Assembly (NCBI RefSeq): GCF_017744445.1
Contig: NZ_JAGIBH010000003.1
Location: 1 to 64,000 of the forward strand
Direction: 5' to 3'
Source of the DNA: Caulobacter sp.
Lineage (GTDB): Bacteria > Pseudomonadota > Alphaproteobacteria > Caulobacterales > Caulobacteraceae
Length of the DNA stretch: 64,000 nucleotides
Shown here: positions 16,789 through 23,964 of the stretch, in pieces
Layout: each line of letters starts with the position of its first letter
Numbering within the stretch: position 1 is the stretch's first letter
Program-made: the position numbers and the translations under genes
The notes under the pieces: model-generated
The model's database searches: none
What the model was told of the DNA's origin: nothing
What the model saw: only the letters and a program-made list of their open reading frames with translations

Positions 16789-17271
16789 TCAGTGATGGTG
16801 CTCGCCGGCCGGGGCGGCCTGTCCGCTAGGCGGAGCCAGCTGTACGGCCAGTTCGACCTGCGCTTTGCGGCCGTTGTCGAAGACCAGCGTTACCGGAACT
16901 TTTTGCCCCTGGGCCTGGGCCGTCTTCAGGCCGATCAGCATCAGGTGATAGCCGCCGGGGGCGAAGGCGACCTGGCCGCCGGCCGGGATCACCACGCCGT
17001 TGTCCTGGCGGCGCATGCTCATCACGCCGCCCTTGGTCGAGGACTGGTGGATCTCGGCCTTGCCGGCCGCGGGGGTCTCGACGCTCTTGAGGGTCACCGG
17101 GGTCTTGCCGGCGTTGACGACGGTGAAGAAGCCAACCCCGTTCATACCGGCCTGGGCCGGACGGCTCCAGGCTTGGCGGATGGTCAGCTGGCCCAGCTTG
17201 TAGTCGCCCGCTTGGGCGGCGGTCGAGGCGGCGAGGATGGCGGTCAGGGCGATGGCGAACAGGCGCGACAT
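16789..17271 (-). CDS. PCuAC-type periplasmic copper chaperone
   Basis: This 160-residue exported protein has a signal peptide MSRLFAIALTAILAASTAAQA. The copper site is the family pattern H-x(n)-M...H-x-M: AEIHQSSTKGGVMSM followed by GGYHLMLIGL. A His-rich tail (GEHHH) adds possible copper ligands. PCuAC proteins carry Cu(I) to cytochrome oxidase or buffer periplasmic copper. A strong AAAGGAG precedes the ATG at 17271. It is the last gene of the copper operon, 14 bases after the YcnI-like gene. Confidence 0.92.
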   Translation of the reverse strand: MSRLFAIALTAILAASTAAQAGDYKLGQLTIRQAWSRPAQAGMNGVGFFTVVNAGKTPVTLKSVETPAAGKAEIHQSSTKGGVMSMRRQDNGVVIPAGGQVAFAPGGYHLMLIGLKTAQAQGQKVPVTLVFDNGRKAQVELAVQLAPPSGQAAPAGEHHH

Positions 17272-17285
17272 GGGGCGCTCCTTTC

Positions 17286-17774
17286 TCAGTGATGATGCGC
17301 GGGCGCGGCCGCGTCGGGGGTCAGGGTTACGGTCGGAGCCGGGCGGTTCAGCTTGGCGTCCGGGGCCTCGGGGCTGGGAACCTCGGTCCACTGGCTCTCG
17401 CCCTTTTCGCAGGTCTGGACGATCGGGAAGATCAGCTTTTCGCCTTGCGTGGGCAGCTTCATCAGCACCGCGAAGTCGTCGAAGGCCTCGTCGGGCAGGC
17501 GGCCTTCGAAGGTGATGGCGGTCGGCGGGCTCTTCGGATCGTCCCGCTCGATGCTGTAGGTCCAGCCGGGCTTCACCTGCGGCCGGGCCGAGGCGACGCC
17601 GTTGGGGATCTCGATGCGGATCCTGGTCGTCACGTCGCCCGCCGCGCAGGCATGGCCCACGCGGAAGGCGATGGCCGAGTATGAGCCGGCCTTGGCGGTG
17701 TCGGGCACGGCCACGACGTGGGCGGCGGCCGGCGTGGCGACCAGCGCCAGGAGGGCGATCAGCGGGGCTTTCAT
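17286..17774 (-). CDS. YcnI-like (DUF1775) copper-binding periplasmic protein
   Basis: This 162-residue protein has signal peptide MKAPLIALLALVATPAAA, so the mature N-terminus starts with HVV; an N-terminal His is the copper ligand in YcnI proteins. Other conserved parts are RVGHAC, RIEIPNGV, PGWTY and a Cys in VQTCEKGE. The C-terminus ends in AHHH. The ribosome site GAGGAGGACAAG is very strong. It lies between a TonB-dependent receptor and PCuAC, a common copper-handling order. Confidence 0.9.
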   Translation of the reverse strand: MKAPLIALLALVATPAAAHVVAVPDTAKAGSYSAIAFRVGHACAAGDVTTRIRIEIPNGVASARPQVKPGWTYSIERDDPKSPPTAITFEGRLPDEAFDDFAVLMKLPTQGEKLIFPIVQTCEKGESQWTEVPSPEAPDAKLNRPAPTVTLTPDAAAPAHHH

Positions 17775-17786
17775 CTTGTCCTCCTC

Positions 17787-19835
17787 CTAGAAGCTGACGG
17801 TCACGCCGCCGAACACCGACCGGCCGTCGCCGGGCCACAGGGTGGCGGTGGTCGCGGTCCAGGCCACGGCGGCCTGGGTGTTGGAGACATAGGCCTTGTC
17901 GGCCAGGTTCCGCGCATCGACGAACACCGACACGGCTGGCGTGACCTTCCAGCCGGCGTTCAGGTTGACGATGGCATAGCCCGGGGCCTTGGTCGTGTTC
18001 TTGTAGTCGATCCACTGGTCGCTGGCCGACCATTCCAGGGACGGGGCCACGAACCACCCGCGCGGGGCGTCGTAGCGGACCTCCGAGCGGTAGAAGTTCT
18101 TGGGCACGATTGGCAGGCGGTTGTCGCCAAACTGCGCGTCGCCCCGGAAGCGGAAGTCCGACCAGGTCCAGGTCTGGCGGATGCGCCAGTGCGGGGCCGG
18201 CGCCCAGTCCAGCGCCGCCTCGATGCCCTGGTGCAGGGTCTTGTCGGCGTTGAAGGTCGCCGCCGGGATCGACGAGGTCACCGCATATTGCAGCATCTCA
18301 TCCCGCAGCTGCGCGCGGTACAGGGTCAGGTCATAGGTGAACGGCCCGCGATGCCCGCGCGCCCCGACCTCGCCGGTCCAGGCCTTCTGGGCCTTCACGG
18401 GGGCGAAGCCGGTATTGGTCGGCGACATCGAGCTGAAGTTCGGCGGCTCGACCGAGCGGGTCAGGTTGGCGAAGACCTGGTTACCGGTCTCGTCCTGCCA
18501 CAGCAGACCGACGCGCGGCGACACCCAGTCATAGGTCTTGCCGGCCTTGAGGTTGAAGGTCGCCGCCTGGCCGGGGATGGCGAAGCTCGTATAGTCCCGC
18601 TCCGCCTGCCCCCAGGTCGCGCCGGCCACCAGGGCCACGCGGTCAGTGACGAACAGGCGCCCTTCGCCGAACACGTCCACGGCCTTGGCGTTCTGCAAGG
18701 TGCGCGAGGTCGGCGCGCCGCGGGCGCCCCGGTTGTTGACGTAGAAGTTGGAGTCCATGTTGCCGGTGCGGTACCAGGCGCCGAAGAAGGCGTCGGCCCG
18801 CTTGCCGGCCACCTGGCCGTCCCAGTCGAAGCGACCGAAGGCGCCGTAGTTGCGGCTCTGCTGGTCGATGACCTGGAAGATCGGGTGGTCCAGGTCCTTC
18901 CACACCGCATAGACCGCGCCCTCGAACACCAGCTGATCCGACAGCCGCCAGGTGGTCCGCAGCGAGCCGCGCAGGCCGCGCTGGTTGCGGCTCTGGTCGC
19001 CCGACAGATTGCCGGCCGCCGACTGGCGCGGATTGGCGTGGAACTGGGCCAGGGTCAGGGATCCGGGGATCTCCTGGTTGATGTTCGAGCCATTGACGAT
19101 GAAGCGCACCTCGCGGTCCTGGCCGAAGCTGCGGCCGATGTTCAAGCTGCCGAACTGGATGTTCTGCTGGCTCTGCGAGCGCCAGCCCTGGCCCGTCTGG
19201 TTGGTGGCGGCGGCGAAGACGTCCCAGTCGCCCGACTGGCGGGCAATGGCGATGTGTTCGCGCGCCAGGCCGAACGCGCCGCCGTCCAGCCGGATCTGGT
19301 TCTCGAACCCGGCGTCCTTGCCGGTCGGCGTCACCAGGTTCACCGCCCCGCCCAGCAGCGCCCCGCCGAAGCGTAGGGCGTTGCCGCCGCGATAGACCTC
19401 GGCGTAGCGGGTGTTCAGCGGGTCGGCGACCTGGCTGTCGCCATAGCCGTCGGCCTCGTTCAGCGGCACGCCGTCCTGGGCCAGCAAGAGGCCTCGGTTG
19501 TGGTTGGCGTTGCCGATCCCCGAGCCCCGGATCGAGATGCGGATGTCGCCGCCCCACTTGCGCTGGGCGTACACGCCGGGCGCGTCGCGCAGCATGTCGT
19601 CCAGGGCCAGGGCCTGGCGGCTGGCATAGCTCTCCTGCGAGATCACCGACACCGCGCCGGGCGTCTCCGACAACCGCCGGCGGGCGTCGGCGACGACGGG
19701 CGGATCCTCGGGATTGGGACGGGCGGTGACGATGACCGACGAGACCTGGTCGTCGGTCTCGGCGGCATGGGCGAGGGGCGAGAAACAGGCGAGCGCGGCG
19801 GCGCCCAGCAGGGCGCGGCGGAAGGTATGCGACAT
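17787..19835 (-). CDS. TonB-dependent receptor, probably copper
   Basis: This outer-membrane receptor has 682 residues and a signal peptide (MSHTFRRALLGAAALACFSPLAHA). The plug domain is visible (SVISQESYASRQALALDDMLRDAPGV, GGDIRISIRGSGI), followed by a 22-strand-type barrel ending in F (GGVTVSF). The short VSSVIVTARP near residue 35 is the TonB-box region. The substrate is not readable from the sequence, but its place 12 bases before the YcnI and PCuAC genes suggests copper or a copper chelate. Confidence 0.9.
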   Translation of the reverse strand: MSHTFRRALLGAAALACFSPLAHAAETDDQVSSVIVTARPNPEDPPVVADARRRLSETPGAVSVISQESYASRQALALDDMLRDAPGVYAQRKWGGDIRISIRGSGIGNANHNRGLLLAQDGVPLNEADGYGDSQVADPLNTRYAEVYRGGNALRFGGALLGGAVNLVTPTGKDAGFENQIRLDGGAFGLAREHIAIARQSGDWDVFAAATNQTGQGWRSQSQQNIQFGSLNIGRSFGQDREVRFIVNGSNINQEIPGSLTLAQFHANPRQSAAGNLSGDQSRNQRGLRGSLRTTWRLSDQLVFEGAVYAVWKDLDHPIFQVIDQQSRNYGAFGRFDWDGQVAGKRADAFFGAWYRTGNMDSNFYVNNRGARGAPTSRTLQNAKAVDVFGEGRLFVTDRVALVAGATWGQAERDYTSFAIPGQAATFNLKAGKTYDWVSPRVGLLWQDETGNQVFANLTRSVEPPNFSSMSPTNTGFAPVKAQKAWTGEVGARGHRGPFTYDLTLYRAQLRDEMLQYAVTSSIPAATFNADKTLHQGIEAALDWAPAPHWRIRQTWTWSDFRFRGDAQFGDNRLPIVPKNFYRSEVRYDAPRGWFVAPSLEWSASDQWIDYKNTTKAPGYAIVNLNAGWKVTPAVSVFVDARNLADKAYVSNTQAAVAWTATTATLWPGDGRSVFGGVTVSF

Positions 19836-19901
19836 GGAGGCGGAAGATCCCGGAACGTGGCAGGGCGCACGGCGTCAAAAACGCGGCGCGACGGAAAATG
19901 C

Positions 19902-20306
19902 TCAGGCGTTCAGGATTTGAGGCGGGCCCTGGCTGGGCGGACGCGGCGGGGCGCGGGCATGACCCCGCACGCCGAGCACGCGCTCGACCGGCGTCTCGAC
20001 ATATTCGGCGTACTGGACGGGTGCGATGGCCGGAACCGGCGCGCTGAGCGTAGCGGCCAGGGTCGGCCCCACGCAGTTGGTGCACTTCAGGCCCATGAAG
20101 CTCTTGGCGGGCGCCGTGCGGATCTGGCCGTCCTCATCGACGATCACGACCTTCGAGCCGTCCGCCGTACAGATCACCATCGCCGATCCGCTCTCGCGCA
20201 GGTCATGAGCCATGGCGGCGGCGGGGAGCAGCACCTGCACAAGCACCGCCAGCACCGCCGCGAACGCGGCGAGCAGAGTGCGGGAATGGCCGGTGCGGGC
20301 GGTCAT
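19902..20306 (-). CDS. DUF2946-like exported protein
   Basis: This 134-residue protein has an N-terminal hydrophobic signal (LLAAFAAVLAVLVQVLLPAAAMA) and then HDLRE. Cysteines in VICTADG and GLKCTNCVGP form a CxxC-containing candidate metal site, and the C-terminal tail is Pro-rich. The size, cysteines and location next to copper genes fit DUF2946 proteins, whose role is not established. It is the first gene of the leftward copper cluster, about 66 bases before the receptor gene. Confidence 0.65.
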   Translation of the reverse strand: MTARTGHSRTLLAAFAAVLAVLVQVLLPAAAMAHDLRESGSAMVICTADGSKVVIVDEDGQIRTAPAKSFMGLKCTNCVGPTLAATLSAPVPAIAPVQYAEYVETPVERVLGVRGHARAPPRPPSQGPPQILNA

Positions 20307-20535
20307 GGTGGGGAGGTGGTAGGGCCGGGCGGTGGCGGGGTCAATGTGGCGGAGTGCGGCGGGGAGTACTTAAGGGGAGTGGGCAGTAAGATTGTAGGTT
20401 GCCGCCATGCCGCCAAACCTAACGCCAAGCAGAAGTCCTATCTTTACACGCGTAGAACTGATCGCCGCGCGATCCTGCTCGTGAATTTTGAGAAAGCTGG
20501 CATACTTTTCCTGCGGGATTTCAGGAGGGGGCATT
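20307..20535. other. Promoter region between the copper operon and the ATPase/TIR cassette
   Basis: A 229-base spacer in which base composition changes from very GC-rich (to about 20370) to clearly more AT-rich (from about 20380). It marks the left edge of the cassette 20536-23003. No operator is obvious. Confidence 0.5.
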
Positions 20536-21546
20536 GTGATACAAGAAACCGATCCAAATCGGGCCGCGCTCCATCGTCTCTCGGCCTTTGCTATACGCAC
20601 CCAGCTCATTCTTCAGGCGTGTAGATGCCTGGTCGGCGCCTACCAGCCGCGCGCGCCGATGGGGCGGGCCCGGCCAGATCCCACGGGGCAGCTCAAGCCC
20701 GGTGAACTCCGGCGAGCCCTTTCATTGATCCTGATCGAGAATGGTGTCGACCTGAAGGGGGCTGAGAGGGCGATCGGCGATCAGCTGGACGAGATCGATT
20801 TGATCCAGGAGCGCCGCTTCCCGCCCGAACGCTACCAAGATGCTCTGTGCAAGCTCCTCGTGACTATGAGCGATTCATCTGGGCAGGATCTCTTGGTCGA
20901 AACGCCGCTCGAAGGACACTTTCTCCATACGGTGGAGGCCGCGATAAGCGCTCAAATTCAAGAGCTCTCACACCTGCAAAGGGAAATGGAGTATATGTTT
21001 TCAGCGCCGAGTGGCGCCGTCGGGGTTGATCTTGAGTCCGAAGTGCAAAGCGTCGTCGATCGCTTCAAGGACATGCAGGACGGCAAGAATAGATCCGTCA
21101 ATTATATTGAGCCTCAGTTCATTGTTCCGATTGTCATGGTGCCGCCTGATCCATTTCGTCGGGTCGTCATTCTGCTCGTCGAAAATGGTGTCAAGTATAC
21201 GCGCGACATGAGGAATGGGCAGCGGCCCTGGGTCGATATTCGGATCAAGACCAGCGACACGAAGGTGGAGGTCGAAGTCGACAGCTGGGGATGCCCGGTT
21301 TTTGAAGATGAAGAGGAGGCAGTCTTCGAACGCGGCGTTCGAGGGCAGGCGGCCAAGCGTCTGGGCATCGCGGGCAGAGGCGAGGGGCTGGCAGAGGCCC
21401 GAAGGCTGGCTGAGTCCTTCGGTGGAAGTCTCCGCATCTGGTCACAGGATCATCCGAAGCGAGATGATTGGGTTCCCGGTCAGAACATACGGACTTGGGC
21501 CGTCCTCAGTGTGCCGCGTTCAGGTCCGGACAAGGCGAGCGACTGA
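20536..21546 (+). CDS. GHKL (histidine-kinase-like) ATPase with unknown N-terminal domain
   Basis: This 336-residue protein has a C-terminal GHKL ATP-binding domain: N-box VILLVENGVKYTRD (N217), G1-like VDSWGCPVF (D249), G2-like GIAGRGEGLAEARRLAESFGG, and a final strand. The N-terminal roughly 190 residues are helical and unrecognised. There is no standard HisKA H-box, though H128 and H131 in LEGHFLHTVEA precede a long helix and could be phospho-acceptors. I chose GTG at 20536 because AGGAGGGG lies just upstream; a TTG at 20488 is less likely. The 3' end overlaps the convergent methyltransferase gene by 27 bases. Together with the receiver/TIR gene it may form a phosphorelay. Codon use is less GC-biased than in flanking genes. 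Confidence 0.8.
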   Translation: MIQETDPNRAALHRLSAFAIRTQLILQACRCLVGAYQPRAPMGRARPDPTGQLKPGELRRALSLILIENGVDLKGAERAIGDQLDEIDLIQERRFPPERYQDALCKLLVTMSDSSGQDLLVETPLEGHFLHTVEAAISAQIQELSHLQREMEYMFSAPSGAVGVDLESEVQSVVDRFKDMQDGKNRSVNYIEPQFIVPIVMVPPDPFRRVVILLVENGVKYTRDMRNGQRPWVDIRIKTSDTKVEVEVDSWGCPVFEDEEEAVFERGVRGQAAKRLGIAGRGEGLAEARRLAESFGGSLRIWSQDHPKRDDWVPGQNIRTWAVLSVPRSGPDKASD

Positions 21547-22110
21547 CGGCGTCACATCTCGAGCGATGCAATGGATCCGCTCGTTTTGAGTGCCGATCAC
21601 GGCGCCTTCCATCAGGGGTGAGATTGGCGGCCGCCATGTCCCGAGCCTGAAGGCTGGCGCTAGCCGCTTCTCAAACCGATCGATCACGAAGGCCTTGTCA
21701 CTCACGGTAAAGAATTCCGATCCAGTCTGCGTCAGCCTCAGGATTTCGCGGCAGGTGATCTGGTCGTAGAGGCGCGGGGCGGGCATAGCGATGTTGTTGA
21801 GCGGGCTTGGGAAGTAGCAATGCACGACGTCGAACTCCACCCGGTCATCAAGCCTCGATAACTCCGCGTGGGCAACGCCTGTGACCACACCGACGTTTTT
21901 CAGGTTTCGCTTGGCGATTTGTCGGCCGATTTCATCCGCGGCGTGTATGTTCATATCTATCAGAACATGGAAGTCGTCCGGATTTTTTGTCGCCAGGGCT
22001 AGCGCGACTTCGCCATTGCCCGGGCCTAGCTCAAGCACGAGTCTGCCGCTTAGGCTGAGGCTATCGAGCCCACGATCGACGAGCTCGCAAATTGCAGGTC
22101 GTGGTGTCAC
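21520..22110 (-). CDS. TrmB-like SAM-dependent methyltransferase
   Basis: This 196-residue protein shows a class I methyltransferase motif I (RLVLELGPGNGEVALALA, residues about 23-40), an acidic residue after strand 2 (HVLIDMN), and FDVVHCYFPSPLNNIAMP. The last resembles the FPDPWPK motif of TrmB tRNA (guanine-7) methyltransferases but has changed catalytic residues. It is probably a diverged TrmB paralogue with an unknown substrate, perhaps RNA or a nucleotide. It starts with GTG overlapping the stop of the receiver/TIR gene (GTGA at 22107-22110), so the two are translationally coupled. Confidence 0.75.
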   Translation of the reverse strand: MTPRPAICELVDRGLDSLSLSGRLVLELGPGNGEVALALATKNPDDFHVLIDMNIHAADEIGRQIAKRNLKNVGVVTGVAHAELSRLDDRVEFDVVHCYFPSPLNNIAMPAPRLYDQITCREILRLTQTGSEFFTVSDKAFVIDRFEKRLAPAFRLGTWRPPISPLMEGAVIGTQNERIHCIARDVTPSVARLVRT

Positions 22111-23003
22111 GTGAAGTCCGAGAGTTCGCGCCTTAGGTCGTCATGCGCGTCTTGAATGCCCTTCGAGATGTCGACGTAGAGCATTCCCGACAAGTCACTT
22201 GGAAGTTCCAGATCGCCTTCATAGAGAAGCACGACCCGCCCCTGCTCTCGCCCGAACTTGCCCAGAAAATATCCGGCTTCGAAGATGACATTCTGCCTGG
22301 ATCTGAAATGCAGATCTGGTTCGCTTCGTACGCTCTGGTCTGAAGCGTCTTTCTGAATTCCCTCCAGCTGCTGCCTACTAATGGCGCGGTCGTCGCGCGT
22401 AAGGAGCACGAAGACGGCATCGCAATGGGCGGCCGATCGCTCGAATTTTTCGATCAGGGACAGTCCAGCGCCGCGCTCATTTGCAAGAACAATGCGATGC
22501 TCGAACTTGGTGTTCAATCTCAGCCATTTGTCGAGTTCTGCGACCATTGCATGGTCGTGTCCGTGGACGATGAAGCAGCTCAGAGGGAAGGCCCGATTGA
22601 GTGCAAACCGTCGCCTCATGTAGTGGCTCACGGTACGAAGGTACCGGGAGCTATCTTTCTTGATTAGGAAGTTGTCGATTGAAACAAGGTCTGCGCTGGA
22701 GAGCTCGCTACGTTTCGATGACCCGATAACATAGGCTTCAGGGAACCGGCGCTTGAGGCATCTCGCCAAGTAGGAGCCATATTCATGAACATGGGCCTCC
22801 TGCGTCGTTTTGTTCTGTTGGTTCAGAGGAAGCATCATGTCGATTAGAGCGCAGTCGATGTGCGTGTGTTCTTCTATGATCGCGTATGCACTCTCATGGG
22901 TGTCGGCTTTGATGACTTCAAAGTGATCGGCCCCCACATAGTCAACGAGGCAGTCCAAAAGGTAGGCGTCGTCTTCGATGTGAAGAAGCACACGTCGTTG
23001 CAC
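22107..23003 (-). CDS. Response-regulator receiver fused to TIR-like nucleotide-binding domain
   Basis: This 298-residue protein has an intact receiver at about 1-130: acidic pocket E10-D11-D12, phospho-acceptor D55 in CALIDMMLP, and lysines K115/K116. Residues about 140-298 match the TIR-like nucleotide-binding fold (PF10137 type): CFIVHGHD, NERGAGLSLIEKFE, AVFVLLTRDD, RQNVIFEAGYFLGKFGR and ELPSDLSGMLYVD. Relatives of this domain degrade NAD or bind signalling nucleotides in antiphage systems. Fusion to a receiver suggests that phosphorylation switches the effector on. GTG start with excellent GAGGAGG. The methyltransferase overlaps downstream, and the GHKL ATPase gene converges on it. No DNA-binding output domain is present. 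Confidence 0.85.
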   Translation of the reverse strand: MQRRVLLHIEDDAYLLDCLVDYVGADHFEVIKADTHESAYAIIEEHTHIDCALIDMMLPLNQQNKTTQEAHVHEYGSYLARCLKRRFPEAYVIGSSKRSELSSADLVSIDNFLIKKDSSRYLRTVSHYMRRRFALNRAFPLSCFIVHGHDHAMVAELDKWLRLNTKFEHRIVLANERGAGLSLIEKFERSAAHCDAVFVLLTRDDRAISRQQLEGIQKDASDQSVRSEPDLHFRSRQNVIFEAGYFLGKFGREQGRVVLLYEGDLELPSDLSGMLYVDISKGIQDAHDDLRRELSDFT

Positions 23004-23289
23004 GCCGTCCTCCTCATTCGCCTTGGAAGTGTCGGCACGTATCTAATCGCCTTCAGGTGTGCTCGCCTAGCCTTAAACATCGCTTGGGTGGACGTCCAAG
23101 CACAGAATCCAGTGAGCACGAATTCCAGTCTCGCGGTTTCTATGCGGCACGCCTCCCACATCTCATATCTGCGCGGCGCCCGTCAGCTTTCTTTGTTGGC
23201 AACCTGGTCTTGCCTCGGGCCCTTGAGGTTGTCGGCGCCTCTGCGCAACCTTGTGAAGCTAGCACTGGACCCAGGACACCGGGCTGGAC
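23004..23289. other. Intergenic region between cassette and two-component system
   Basis: Divergent promoter region of the receiver/TIR gene and the OmpR-type regulator gene. Composition is AT-richer up to about 23210 and then returns to the genome norm. A rightward frame from 22860 to 23348 only mirrors the receiver gene and is not considered real. Confidence 0.5.
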
Positions 23290-23964
23290 ATGACGCGCAT
23301 ACTTCTGATCGAGGACGAGCCGGAGATGGCCCGGCTGGTGGCCAGTAATCTGGCGCGGGCGGGGCTGCTGGTGGATGTGGCCGGGTCGATCGACCTGGCG
23401 CGGGAGGTCCTGAGGACGGCGCGGTTCTCGCTGGTGCTGCTGGATCGGGGATTGCCCGACGGCGAGGGGCTGTCGCTGCTGCCCGACGTCCGGGCGACCC
23501 AGCCGGGCGCGCCGGTGATCCTGCTGACGGCCCAGGACCGGCTGGACGACAAGGTGCGGGGCCTGGACGCCGGGGCCGACGACTATCTGACCAAGCCCTT
23601 CTTCACCGACGAGCTGATGGCCCGCATCCGCGCGGCGCTGCGGCGGCCCGGCGGCGAGGCCGCCGCGCCGGTGGTGTGCGGACGATTGTCCTTCGACCTG
23701 CAGACCCGCGAGGCCAGCATCGACGAGACACCCCTGACCTTGGGGCGGCGCGAGCTCTTGGTGCTGGAGGCCCTGGCCCGGCGGGTCGGGCGGGTGGTGC
23801 AGCGCGACGCCCTGCTGGACGCTGTCTACGGCCTGGACGACGAGGTGCAGCCCAAGGCGCTGGACGCCCACGTCTCGCGCCTGCGCCGCCGCCTGAACGA
23901 GGGCGGGGCCGGGGTGATGATCCACCCGGTGCGCAATGTCGGCTACATGCTGAAGGCCCTATGA
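23290..23964 (+). CDS. OmpR-family response regulator
   Basis: This 224-residue protein has a receiver (MTRILLIEDEPEMARLV, phospho-acceptor D in LVLLDRGLPDGEG, T/K in LLTAQDR and DDYLTKPF) and a winged-helix DNA-binding domain (LGRRELLVLEALARRVGRVV, LDAHVSRLRRRL, VRNVGYML). The ribosome site is weak. Its stop overlaps the start of the sensor kinase (ATGA at 23961-23964). The target genes and signal are not known. Confidence 0.93.
   Translation: MTRILLIEDEPEMARLVASNLARAGLLVDVAGSIDLAREVLRTARFSLVLLDRGLPDGEGLSLLPDVRATQPGAPVILLTAQDRLDDKVRGLDAGADDYLTKPFFTDELMARIRAALRRPGGEAAAPVVCGRLSFDLQTREASIDETPLTLGRRELLVLEALARRVGRVVQRDALLDAVYGLDDEVQPKALDAHVSRLRRRLNEGGAGVMIHPVRNVGYMLKAL

Noticed and set aside
22860..23348. 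Plus-strand frame of 162 codons
   Set aside because: Opposes the receiver/TIR gene and runs into the OmpR-type regulator; no family features or ribosome site.
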